A DNA stretch of 64,000 bases from Alexandriicola marinus (GTDB lineage: Bacteria; Pseudomonadota; Alphaproteobacteria; Rhodobacterales; Rhodobacteraceae). Numbering within the stretch: the stretch's first letter is position 1; each line of letters begins with the position of its first letter. Where the stretch lies: positions 1,190,730 to 1,254,729 of the forward strand of contig NZ_RBVZ01000002.1 of NCBI RefSeq assembly GCF_004000435.1. Direction: 5' to 3'. The translations under genes and the position numbers were made by a program. Positions 44,088 to 52,217 of the stretch are shown here, one piece after another. The notes below the pieces were generated by a model that saw only the letters and a list, made by a program, of their open reading frames with translations, made no database searches and was not told the origin of the DNA.

Positions 44088-44789
44088 ATGACGGGGCGGC
44101 TTTTCGGCGTCGGTGTCGGGCCGGGTGCGCCCGACCTCGTGACCTTGCGTGCCGCGCGCCTGATCGAGGGAGCTGCGGTCATCGCCTATCCGACCCTCGC
44201 CGGCGCAGAGAGTTTCGCCCGCGCGATCGTCGCGGGGCTGATCCCTGCAGGGGTCGAGGAAATCGTCATGGACGTGCCCATGAGCCCGGAACGGGAGCCT
44301 GCGCAGGCCGCCTATGACGATGGTGCCGCGCGGATTGCGGCACAGCTCGAAGCCGGACTGGATGTCGTGTGCCTCTGCGAGGGCGATCCGTTCTTCTATG
44401 GTTCGTTCATGTATCTTTTCGCGCGGCTGTCCGATCGGTTCGAGACGGAGATCGTCCCCGGCGTGACCTCGGTCACCGCCTGTGGGGCCGCGGCTGGTCT
44501 GCCTCTGGTGGCCCGCAACGAACGGTTGACCGTGCTGCCGGGGCCGCTTGATGCCGATGAGCTGGAGGCGCGCGTGGCGGGCGCCGAGGCCGTTGCGATC
44601 ATGAAAGTCGGGCGGCATCTCGAAAAGATACGGGGCGTGTTCGACAGGCTCGGGCTTCTGCATCGCGCGGTCTATGTCGAGCGTGCGACGCTTGACGGGC
44701 AGGTCGTCTGCCCGCTGTCGGAGGCGAAGGTGCCCGCGCCCTATTTCTCGATGATCCTAATGACGAAGGGGGCCGATCCATGGCTGTGA
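44088..44789 (+). CDS. cobI: precorrin-2 C20-methyltransferase
   Basis: Methylates C20 of precorrin-2. 233 residues of the tetrapyrrole methyltransferase family: LFGVGVGPGAPDLVTLRAARLI at the start, VCLCEGDPFFYGSFMYLF, and TEIVPGVTSVTACGAAAGLPL. The ATG at 44088 gives the family N-terminus; the frame extends upstream to 44034. Its 3' end overlaps the CbiG-CobJ gene by ten bases. Confidence 0.95.
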   Translation: MTGRLFGVGVGPGAPDLVTLRAARLIEGAAVIAYPTLAGAESFARAIVAGLIPAGVEEIVMDVPMSPEREPAQAAYDDGAARIAAQLEAGLDVVCLCEGDPFFYGSFMYLFARLSDRFETEIVPGVTSVTACGAAAGLPLVARNERLTVLPGPLDADELEARVAGAEAVAIMKVGRHLEKIRGVFDRLGLLHRAVYVERATLDGQVVCPLSEAKVPAPYFSMILMTKGADPWL

Positions 44790-46609
44790 CACCCGTGGTT
44801 CTGGCCCTGAGCCGGTCGGGCGAGGCGACGGCGCACAAGGTGGCAGCCCAGCTCGGCGCACCGGTTCACGGGCGCGAGGGCCGGGTCGAGCGGGCCGATG
44901 CGTTTTTCCCCAATGCGCTGGATCACATACGCGACCTTTTTGCCGCCGGTATCCCGGTGGTCGGCGTCTGCGCGTCGGGGATCCTGATCCGGGCCGTCGC
45001 ACCGATCCTGAACGACAAGACGACCGAGCCCCCGGTCATTTCGGTGTCGGATGACGGCGCCGTCGTCGTCCCGCTTCTGGGTGGGCATCGGGGTGCGAAC
45101 CGGCTTGCCCACGAGATCGCCCGCGCGCTTGACAGCACGGCCGCGGTGACGACCGCGGGCGATGTCGCGCTGGGCATCTCGCTGGACGAGCCGCCACCGG
45201 GCTGGCGCCTCGCCACGCCGCAGAATGCAAAGGCGGCGATGGCCGCCCTGCTCAGTGGTGCGGGCGCGAGGCTGGCCGGCGATGCGGTGGATGAGGCGGA
45301 GTGGCTGAGCGGGCTTCCTCGGGGCGAGGGTGTAACGATAACCTGCACCGCGCAACCCGTCGATCCGGTGGCACCGGAGGCTCTGGTCTATCACCCGCAA
45401 CGCGCGGTTCTTGGCGTTGGATGCGCGCGCAACTGTCCGCCCGCCGAACTCGAGGCGCTGGCCATGGCGCAGCTTGATGCGGCGGGCCTTGCAGCGGGGT
45501 CGCTGGCGGCGGTAGCGACGGTCGATCTCAAGGCGGACGAGCCTGCCGTGATCGATCTTGCCCGCAAGCTGGGCGTGCCGCTGAAGCTGTTTACTGCTGC
45601 CGAACTGGAGGCGGAGACCGGGAGGACGGAGAACCCGTCCGACGTTGTATTCGCCGAGATCGGCAGCCATGGCGTGGCGGAAAACGCGGCGCTGGCCTGT
45701 GCGGGCCCGGAGGCGCGGTTGGTCAGGCCCAAGGAAAAGACCGCGATGGCCACGGCCGCTATCGCGCTGGCGCCGGTGCCGATCGTCGCACCGGCAGGCC
45801 GAGCGCGCGGGCGGCTTGCGGTCGTGGGGATCGGTCCGGGACAGGCAGGCTGGCGGACGCCGGAAGTGTCGCGCCTTGTTGCCGAGGCCGAGGAACTCGT
45901 GGGCTATGGCCTCTATATCGATCTTCTGGGGCCGCTGGCGGCGGGCAAGATCCGCACCGATTTCCCCTTGGGCGGAGAAGAGGCCCGCTGTCGCCACGCG
46001 CTGGAACGTGCGGGCGAGGGGCGGAATGTGGCGCTTGTCTGTTCGGGGGATGCGGGGATTTACGCGATGGGGGCGCTTGTCTTCGAGCTGCTGGATCGCG
46101 AGGAGGCTGCGGGCGGGGTCTCGGATGCCGCCCGGCGCGCCGAGGTGATCTGCTCCCCGGGCGTGAGCGCGTTGCAGGGCGCCGCGGCGCGGGCCGGTGC
46201 GCCCCTGGGGCATGATTTCTGCACGATTTCCCTGTCTGACCTGCTGACGCCGAGAACGGATATCCTGCGCCGCCTTCGGGCCGCGGCTGAGGGGGATTTC
46301 GTGATTGCTTTCTATAATCCGGTTTCCAGGACGCGGCGGACACTTCTGGCCGAGGCGCGGGATATCCTGCTGGAGCACCGTCCTGCGGATACGCCCGTCA
46401 TGCTGGCATCGAATCTTGGCCGCGAGGGCGAGGCGGTGCGCTATCGCAGGCTTGCTGATTTGCAGGTCGACGAGGTCGATATGCTGACCGTGGTGCTGGT
46501 GGGGTCGTCGAATTCGCGGCTGGCGCAGCTGGGCGAAGGGCCGCGGATGTTCACGCCGCGGGGCTATGCCCGCAAGATCGACGGCGATCTGGCGCCGGTT
46601 CGGGAATGA
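44780..46609 (+). CDS. cobJ: CbiG-CobJ fusion: cobalamin biosynthesis protein and precorrin-3B C17-methyltransferase
   Basis: A 609-residue fusion. Residues 1-340 are CbiG-like: the N-terminal part has VVGVCASGILIRAVAPILNDK and PLLGGHRGANRLAHEIA, then a CobE/CbiG C-terminal part (LGVGCARNCPPAELEALA, FAEIGSHGVAENAAL). From about 344 comes the CobJ methyltransferase: LAVVGIGPGQAGWRTPEV, VGYGLYIDLLG, VCSGDAGIYAMG and FYNPVSRTRR. CobJ contracts the ring after C17 methylation in the aerobic route; CbiG opens the lactone in the anaerobic one. Their fusion occurs in several bacteria. Confidence 0.93.
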   Translation: MAVTPVVLALSRSGEATAHKVAAQLGAPVHGREGRVERADAFFPNALDHIRDLFAAGIPVVGVCASGILIRAVAPILNDKTTEPPVISVSDDGAVVVPLLGGHRGANRLAHEIARALDSTAAVTTAGDVALGISLDEPPPGWRLATPQNAKAAMAALLSGAGARLAGDAVDEAEWLSGLPRGEGVTITCTAQPVDPVAPEALVYHPQRAVLGVGCARNCPPAELEALAMAQLDAAGLAAGSLAAVATVDLKADEPAVIDLARKLGVPLKLFTAAELEAETGRTENPSDVVFAEIGSHGVAENAALACAGPEARLVRPKEKTAMATAAIALAPVPIVAPAGRARGRLAVVGIGPGQAGWRTPEVSRLVAEAEELVGYGLYIDLLGPLAAGKIRTDFPLGGEEARCRHALERAGEGRNVALVCSGDAGIYAMGALVFELLDREEAAGGVSDAARRAEVICSPGVSALQGAAARAGAPLGHDFCTISLSDLLTPRTDILRRLRAAAEGDFVIAFYNPVSRTRRTLLAEARDILLEHRPADTPVMLASNLGREGEAVRYRRLADLQVDEVDMLTVVLVGSSNSRLAQLGEGPRMFTPRGYARKIDGDLAPVRE

Positions 46610-46612
46610 TCG

Positions 46613-46658
46613 CGCGACGCTCGGGCCCCGAGGGGCCCATCGCCCCGCCCGCCATCCC
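46613..46658. repeat. dispersed GC-rich repeat, copy 4
   Basis: GCGACGCTCGGGCCCC, GA, GGGGCCCATCGCCCCGCCC, then GCCATCCCG. GGGCCCC/GGGGCCC forms a strong hairpin. It starts three bases after the stop of the CbiG-CobJ gene. Confidence 0.7.
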
Positions 46659-46757
46659 GTCGGCGCGCATGGCGGGCGATCCGACCGGGAATGACCGGAA
46701 CGAACGCTTTGTGCCGAGGGGCGATTTGAACGGGGCGCCGCCCCGGGGGAGAATGAC

Positions 46758-47531
46758 ATGACGGTCTATTTCATCGGCGCGGGTCCGGGGGATCCGGAGC
46801 TTCTGACGCTTAAGGCCGCGCGGCTGATCGGCGCCTGCCCGGTCTGTCTTTATGCGGGATCGCTGGTGCCCGAAGAGGTCGTGGCCATCGCGCCGGCGGA
46901 TGCGCGCGTTCTGGATACGGCGCCCATGACGCTGGACCAGACCCATGCGGAAATCAGGGCGGCGCATGAACGGGGACAGGATGTGGCCCGGGTCCATTCC
47001 GGCGACCCGTCCCTTTATGGTGCGATCGCCGAGCAGATCCGCCGCCTCAAAGCCGACGGCATCGATTACGAGATCGTGCCCGGTGTGCCGGCCTATACGG
47101 CCGCGGCGGCCGCATTGGGGCAGGAACTGACAATTCCCGAAGTCGCGCAAAGCATTGTCCTGACACGGATGTCGATGAAATCGACGTCGATGCCCGAGGG
47201 CGAGACGCTCGAGAATTTTGCGGCCACGGGCACGACACTGGCCATTCACCTTGGCGTGCGGGCATTGCGCGATATCGAACGCCGACTGACGCCGCTCTAC
47301 GGGGTCGACTGTCCCGTCGCCGTGATCTATCGCGTAGGCTGGCCCGATCAGCTGATATTGCGTGGCACGCTGAGCGACATTCACGCCAAGGTCAGAGCGG
47401 AAAAGATAACCCGGACCGCGTTGATACTTGTTGGACCTGCGCTTTCCGGGTCACACGGTTTTCCTGATTCGGCGCTCTACGATCCGTCGAAACCCCATGT
47501 CCTCAGGCCGCGCGCGGACGCAGGACCGTAG
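46758..47531 (+). CDS. cobM: precorrin-4 C11-methyltransferase
   Basis: Methylates C11 of precorrin-4. 257 residues: VYFIGAGPGDPELLTLKAARLI, VARVHSGDPSLYGAIAEQI, VPGVPAYTAAAAALGQELTIPEVAQSIVLTR. GGGGGAGAATG precedes the ATG at 46758. The last cobalamin gene of the plus-strand operon. About 148 bases, with repeat copy 4, separate it from CbiG-CobJ. Confidence 0.96.
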   Translation: MTVYFIGAGPGDPELLTLKAARLIGACPVCLYAGSLVPEEVVAIAPADARVLDTAPMTLDQTHAEIRAAHERGQDVARVHSGDPSLYGAIAEQIRRLKADGIDYEIVPGVPAYTAAAAALGQELTIPEVAQSIVLTRMSMKSTSMPEGETLENFAATGTTLAIHLGVRALRDIERRLTPLYGVDCPVAVIYRVGWPDQLILRGTLSDIHAKVRAEKITRTALILVGPALSGSHGFPDSALYDPSKPHVLRPRADAGP

Positions 47532-47628
47532 TACCGGAAGTCTGACGGACCGGCTTCTTCATAGGTTGACTTGATTTGCGGCAGGTTTGCCAGATTCTTG
47601 TGCAGGGGAAGAGAATCGGAGGGGCATC

Positions 47629-47982
47629 ATGTCGACTCATCTGCCAGAGGCGGTGCGCAAGGGGCTCGAAGATGCCCGGCTGGCCATGTTGCGCAAGTCG
47701 GGTCGACTGTGCATCCATGCCGGCGACGACATCTATCGCGTGGTGAAGCTCTGGGAAACCGGCTTCGCCGTCATGGCCGAGGACGTGCCGCATCTGCGCG
47801 GGCTGGTCGATATTCATGACGGGCCGGCCCATGTCATGCAGTGCCTCGTGGTGGCAAGCCATGAAGCCGACGGGCTGATGAATTTCGAATTCAAGCGGGC
47901 CACGCAGGTCACCGACAGACCGGCGGTCGACTTCGAACGCACGACGCCCGAGCCCAAGGCCCTGCTGCAGCGGTTGTTCTGA
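47629..47982 (+). CDS. small conserved protein of unknown function
   Basis: A 117-residue protein with a beta-rich middle (GRLCIHAGDDIYRVVKLWETGFAVMAEDVPHLRGLVDIHDG, then CLVVASHEADGLMNFEFKRATQV). The layout of strands recalls a PilZ-like barrel, but the RxxxR and D/NxSxxG motifs of c-di-GMP binding are not seen. No signal peptide. AATCGGAGGGGCATC precedes the ATG at 47629, a strong binding site. It is convergent with the aminotransferase gene. I do not recognise a family. Confidence 0.72.
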   Translation: MSTHLPEAVRKGLEDARLAMLRKSGRLCIHAGDDIYRVVKLWETGFAVMAEDVPHLRGLVDIHDGPAHVMQCLVVASHEADGLMNFEFKRATQVTDRPAVDFERTTPEPKALLQRLF

Positions 47983-47992
47983 CGGTCCCGCC

Positions 47993-49165
47993 TTACTGAA
48001 GATCCGAGAACGCATCGGCGAGACGGCTTGCCGCCTCTTCGATGACGCTGCGCGGCGCGCCGAGGTTGAACCGCAGGCAGGTTTCGCCCCCGGGTCCGAG
48101 GTCTATGCCCGGTGTCGGGCAGAGTTTGGCTGTCCCATAGACCCTTTGACGGACCTCCTCCATCTCCATGCCGGTGCCCGAAAAATCGAGCCATGCGAGA
48201 TAGGTCGCTTGCATGTGGGTCGCCGTCACGCCCGGAATACGGGCCACCGCATCCTCGAAGAACCGGGCGTTTCCCGCAATGTAGGGGCAAAGCTGATCGA
48301 CCCATTCGGCGCCTTCAGGCGAGAATGCCGCCTCGCAGACCTTGATCCCGCAGAGATTGGGCTGAAGGTTGATGCTGTCCATGAAGCCCGAAAGCCGGGC
48401 GCGCATGTCGGCATCTTCGATGATGACGTTTCCGGTGCGCATCCCGGCAAGATTGAAGACCTTCGACGCCGAGGTCATCGTGATAAGCCGATTGCTCAGC
48501 TTTGGTGCGGCCAGCGGCGTGATCGTGTGGCGCTGGCCCGGAAAGATGATGTCGTGGTGGATCTCGTCGCTGATCAGGATCAGATCATGGCGTTCGCAAA
48601 AGGCGGCGAGGCCCGCCAGTTCGGCCTCGGTCCAGATGCGCCCGCCCGGATTATGGGGCGAGGAAAACAGGACGACACGTTCGCGTCCTGAAAGCATGCG
48701 CTCGTAGCTGTCGAAATCCAGTTCGTAGTTCGTCTCCGATCGGACAAGGGGAAATTCCCGCGGGACCCGACCGGCCCGTTTCACCTTCATTCGAAACTCG
48801 TGATAGACGGGCGAGAACATGATGACCTCGTCGCCCGGTTCGGTCAGGGCATGCAGGGTCATGGCGATACCATTGCCAAGGCCCGCCGTGACCACGACCC
48901 AGTCGGGATCGATCTCCCAGCCATGACGCGTCGAAAGCCACCACGCCACGGCGCGGCGATAGGAATCGACGCCGGTGAAATAGCCGAAATGACCCTTGTC
49001 AGCGAGGTCGCGCACCTTATCCAGAAGGAACGGGGCGGGCTCGAAATCCATGTCGGCGATCCACATGGGAATCCCGTCCGCGGGTGAGACGCCAAATGCG
49101 CTCTCCATGGATTCCCAGGTTGAACGAGACCGGCCCTGCCAGTCGATCTTTCTGTCGAAATTCAT
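47993..49165 (-). CDS. PatB/MalY-type PLP aminotransferase (cystathionine beta-lyase-like)
   Basis: A 390-residue fold-type I PLP enzyme of the MalY/PatB group, which often acts as a C-S lyase on cystathionine. Blocks: GIPMWIADMDFEPAPFLLDKV near the start, SPHNPGGRIW, ISDEIHHDIIF and the PLP Lys in MTSASKVFNLAGMRTG. DEIH is typical for this subgroup. The ATG at 49165 (MNFDRKIDW) is chosen over an ATG at 49183. Divergent from def with about 140 bases between. Confidence 0.9.
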   Translation of the reverse strand: MNFDRKIDWQGRSRSTWESMESAFGVSPADGIPMWIADMDFEPAPFLLDKVRDLADKGHFGYFTGVDSYRRAVAWWLSTRHGWEIDPDWVVVTAGLGNGIAMTLHALTEPGDEVIMFSPVYHEFRMKVKRAGRVPREFPLVRSETNYELDFDSYERMLSGRERVVLFSSPHNPGGRIWTEAELAGLAAFCERHDLILISDEIHHDIIFPGQRHTITPLAAPKLSNRLITMTSASKVFNLAGMRTGNVIIEDADMRARLSGFMDSINLQPNLCGIKVCEAAFSPEGAEWVDQLCPYIAGNARFFEDAVARIPGVTATHMQATYLAWLDFSGTGMEMEEVRQRVYGTAKLCPTPGIDLGPGGETCLRFNLGAPRSVIEEAASRLADAFSDLQ

Positions 49166-49305
49166 ATGACTCGTGACCTTCATTGCCCGACGTGATCTGT
49201 TTGCGCGGCAAGCTATGACCTGCGCGAGGTGAGGTTCAAGGCCCAAACGACCGCTCCGTCCGGGCCGAGTTGCGCGGATCGTCGGCATCGACTACATGCA
49301 CCCGC

Positions 49306-49827
49306 ATGAGCGTCAAACCTATTCTCATCCATCCTGATCCTCGCCTGAAAACGCGATGCACGCCGATCGATTCGGTGACCGATGAACTGCGCGAACTGGC
49401 CGACGACATGCTGCAGACGATGTACGACGCCCCCGGCATCGGCCTCGCCGCGCCCCAGATCGGCCTGACCAAGCGCTTGCTGGTCATGGATAGCGTCAAG
49501 GACGAGGATGAACCGCCCCGACCGATGGTCCTGATCAATCCCGAAATCACCTGGAGTTCGGAAGAGACCTCGGTCTACGAGGAGGGCTGTCTGTCGATCC
49601 CCGACCAATATGCCGAGGTCGAGCGCCCGGCCGAGGTTCGGGTGAAGTGGATCGATCTGGACGAACAGGATCGCGAGGAGTCGTTTTCGGGGCTGTGGGC
49701 CACCTGCGTGCAGCACGAGATCGATCACCTGAACGGCAAGCTGTTCATCGATTATCTCAAGCCGCTCAGGCGGCAGATGATCACCCGCAAGATGCAGAAG
49801 CTCAAGCGTGAACGGGCGCGGGCATGA
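49306..49827 (+). CDS. def: peptide deformylase
   Basis: Removes the formyl group from nascent protein N-termini. 173 residues with all three active motifs: GIGLAAPQIG, EGCLSIP (metal Cys) and QHEIDHLNG (His-Glu-x-x-His). The ATG at 49306 is chosen, in-frame upstream extension to 49270 lacks support. It starts the def-def-like-fmt set, with 13 bases to the next gene. Confidence 0.96.
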   Translation: MSVKPILIHPDPRLKTRCTPIDSVTDELRELADDMLQTMYDAPGIGLAAPQIGLTKRLLVMDSVKDEDEPPRPMVLINPEITWSSEETSVYEEGCLSIPDQYAEVERPAEVRVKWIDLDEQDREESFSGLWATCVQHEIDHLNGKLFIDYLKPLRRQMITRKMQKLKRERARA

Positions 49828-49840
49828 GCCCGTCTGTCGC

Positions 49841-50335
49841 ATGAGCCACCGCCCCTTTGTCATGTGGCCCGACCGCATCCTGCGGACGCCCGCCGCGCGG
49901 GTCGACGAGGTAAATGACGACATTCGCGCCATCTGGGACGAGATGATCGACGCGATGGAGGCGATGCCCGGTGTGGGGCTCGCGGCGCCGCAATTGGGGA
50001 TCGGTCTCGCGCTTGCGGTGGTCGACGCATCCGAGGCGCGGGGCCAGGCGATCCGGATGGCCAACCCCGAGATCTTGCATGCCAGCGAAGTCCCGCGCGA
50101 GCACGAGGAAGCCTCGCCCAACCTGCCCGGCGTTTCGGCCATGATCACCCGACCCCGTGCGGTGACTATCCGGTTCCTGAACGAGACGGGCGAAACCGAA
50201 GAGCGCGATCTTGTGGGCCTTTGGGCGACCAGCGCGCAGCATCAGGTGGATCATCTGGCCGGGCGGATGTATTTCGACAGGCTCAGCCGGGTGAAGCGCG
50301 ATATGCTGATCAAGCGGGCCCGCAAGCATCGGTAG
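49841..50335 (+). CDS. peptide deformylase-like protein with altered active site
   Basis: A 164-residue paralogue of the preceding deformylase. Motif 1 is intact (GVGLAAPQLG, 44-53), but motif 2 EGCLSIP is replaced by EASPNLPG (metal-ligand Cys to Ser92) and motif 3 HEIDH is HQVDH (catalytic Glu to Gln135). Metal binding and hydrolysis should therefore be lost or strongly changed. It stays between def and fmt, both in translation start processing, so it may be regulatory or act on another substrate. Alignment with Def: ATSAQHQVDHLAGRMYF against ATCVQHEIDHLNGKLF. Confidence 0.88.
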   Translation: MSHRPFVMWPDRILRTPAARVDEVNDDIRAIWDEMIDAMEAMPGVGLAAPQLGIGLALAVVDASEARGQAIRMANPEILHASEVPREHEEASPNLPGVSAMITRPRAVTIRFLNETGETEERDLVGLWATSAQHQVDHLAGRMYFDRLSRVKRDMLIKRARKHR

Positions 50336-50381
50336 CCCGTGCCTTGGGCAGAACCGCAGTTGAACGTTGGAAGGGGCCGCG

Positions 50382-51287
50382 ATGCGCGTGATCTTCATGG
50401 GAACGCCCGATTTTTCGGTTCCCGTCCTCGATGCTCTGGTCGAGGCCGGTCATGACGTGGTCTGCGTCTATTGCCAGCCGCCGCGCCGCGCCGGACGCGG
50501 CAAGAAAGAGCGTCCGACACCGGTTCACGCACGGGCCGAGGCGCTTGGCCTGCCGGTGCGGCACCCGTCCAGCCTCAGAACAGAAGAGGCGCAGGCCGAA
50601 TTCGCGGCGCTGGGCGCCGATGTGGCGGTGGTCGTTGCCTATGGGCTGATCCTGCCGCAACCGGTTCTCGACGCGCCTCGGCGGGGATGCCTCAACATTC
50701 ATGCGAGCCTTCTGCCGCGCTGGCGCGGGGCCGCGCCGATCCATCGCGCGATCATGGCAGGCGATGCGCAGACAGGCGTGTGCATCATGCAGATGGAGGC
50801 GGGGCTGGATACCGGCCCCGTCTTGTTGCGCGAAGAGACACCGATCGGCACTGACGAGACGACCGGCGATCTTCATGACCGGTTGTCAACGATAGGGGCC
50901 TCGCTGATCGTGCAGGCGCTGGACCGGATCGACGCCCTGACACCCGAGACACAGCCCGAGGACGGCGTCACCTATGCCGCCAAGATCGACAAGGCCGAGG
51001 CCCGCGTCGACTGGAGCCGCCCCGCCGCCGAGGTCGACCGGCTGATCCGGGGGCTTTCGCCCTTTCCCGGCACGTGGACCGAGATCGCGGGTGAGCGGGT
51101 GAAACTCCTCCGCTCGCGCGTCGTTGCGGGTGAGGGTGCGCCGGGCAGTGTTCTTGGCGGGTTCGTCATCGCCTGTGGCAGCGGCGCGGTCGAGATCACG
51201 CAGGTTCAGCGCGAGGGCCGCCGGCCAGTCACCGCGGAAGAGGCGTTGCGCGGCATGCAGATGCCTGCTGTCATTGGTGCGGGCTGA
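50382..51287 (+). CDS. fmt: methionyl-tRNA formyltransferase
   Basis: Formylates initiator Met-tRNA. 301 residues. [22 protein letters not shown] at the start, the catalytic set [20 protein letters not shown] and the Asp in [12 protein letters not shown], and a C-terminal OB-like domain from about 205. The ATG at 50382 gives the family start (MRVIFMG). 46 bases after the deformylase-like gene, probably one transcript with def. Confidence 0.96.
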   Translation: MRVIFMGTPDFSVPVLDALVEAGHDVVCVYCQPPRRAGRGKKERPTPVHARAEALGLPVRHPSSLRTEEAQAEFAALGADVAVVVAYGLILPQPVLDAPRRGCLNIHASLLPRWRGAAPIHRAIMAGDAQTGVCIMQMEAGLDTGPVLLREETPIGTDETTGDLHDRLSTIGASLIVQALDRIDALTPETQPEDGVTYAAKIDKAEARVDWSRPAAEVDRLIRGLSPFPGTWTEIAGERVKLLRSRVVAGEGAPGSVLGGFVIACGSGAVEITQVQREGRRPVTAEEALRGMQMPAVIGAG

Positions 51288-51296
51288 GCGGCAGAC

Positions 51297-52073
51297 TCAG
51301 GTCAGGCCGCGCCGCAGGAGGTTCAGCCCGGCAATCAGCAGGATCAGCAGCGTGACCCGTCGAAACAGGCGCTGGTCGATCCGGTCCTGCAACAGCTGTC
51401 CCAACTTCACCCCGATGATGGCCGGCACGATCATCCACAAAGACAGCGGCAAGGTCTGGGCGTTCAGGATGCCCGAACGTGCATGGCCGAGGAACAGGGC
51501 AATCGCGCCCGATCCGTAGATGATCCCCTGAACGCGGACGCTTTCGGCCTTGGGCAGGTTGATCGCCGTCAGATACGCCACCGTCGGAGGCCCCCAGACA
51601 CCACTGATCCCGCCCGCGAAACCGGAAATGGATCCGATCACGACCTCAAGTGCGGGATTCTGCCGCGCAAGGGTCAGCCCCTTCGAGACGAGGTTGAACA
51701 AGGTGAACAGCACGATCGGGATGCCGAGGATCAGGTAGAATGTCCGTTCCGGGATCGCCGGCACCAGCTGTGTCGTGATCAGCAGCACGATCAGAAGCGT
51801 GCCCAGATATATCCGGAATCGCCAGGTCAATTGCGCCGCGCCGCCGATACCGCCCCGGAACGCCTGAAAAAGATTGCTGAACATCGTCGGCAGGATCAAC
51901 GCCGCCAGCGCCAGATCGGGTGCAAGGATCAGGGTCAGCCCCGAAACCATGATCATGGGCATGGCGAAACCCACCAATCCCTTGATGACGCCTGCCAGCA
52001 AGGTCACGCTGAAGGCGAAGAGCAGGAGCGGCGGAGCCAGATTCGGGTCGAGCCAGGCAGGAAGAATGGTCAT
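51297..52073 (-). CDS. TauE/SafE family sulfite exporter-like permease
   Basis: A 258-residue membrane protein with about eight helices in two repeats. Typical: FSVTLLAGVIKGLVGFAMPMIMV in the first half and GSISGFAGGISGVWGPPTVAYL in the second. Members export sulfite, sulfoacetate or similar anions; the substrate here is unknown. Convergent with fmt, nine bases apart, and divergent from mcd with about 144 bases between starts. Confidence 0.9.
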   Translation of the reverse strand: MTILPAWLDPNLAPPLLLFAFSVTLLAGVIKGLVGFAMPMIMVSGLTLILAPDLALAALILPTMFSNLFQAFRGGIGGAAQLTWRFRIYLGTLLIVLLITTQLVPAIPERTFYLILGIPIVLFTLFNLVSKGLTLARQNPALEVVIGSISGFAGGISGVWGPPTVAYLTAINLPKAESVRVQGIIYGSGAIALFLGHARSGILNAQTLPLSLWMIVPAIIGVKLGQLLQDRIDQRLFRRVTLLILLIAGLNLLRRGLT

Positions 52074-52217
52074 ATCTGCCCATATCCCGTCCGAAAATCG
52101 GGTGCAGCATGAATCGAAAGGGTAAGCTATTTACTTTTCAGGGTCACTTTTTGAATTATTATTGCGCTGCGGTTGCAAAGGCGATATCGCTGCACCCGCA
52201 TTGCAAAGGAGACGGAC

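Noticed and set aside
44741-46759. Open frame of 672 codons on the minus strand opposite the CbiG-CobJ gene
   Set aside because: Arg/Ala-rich shadow without motifs; the opposite frame has clear CbiG and CobJ motifs.
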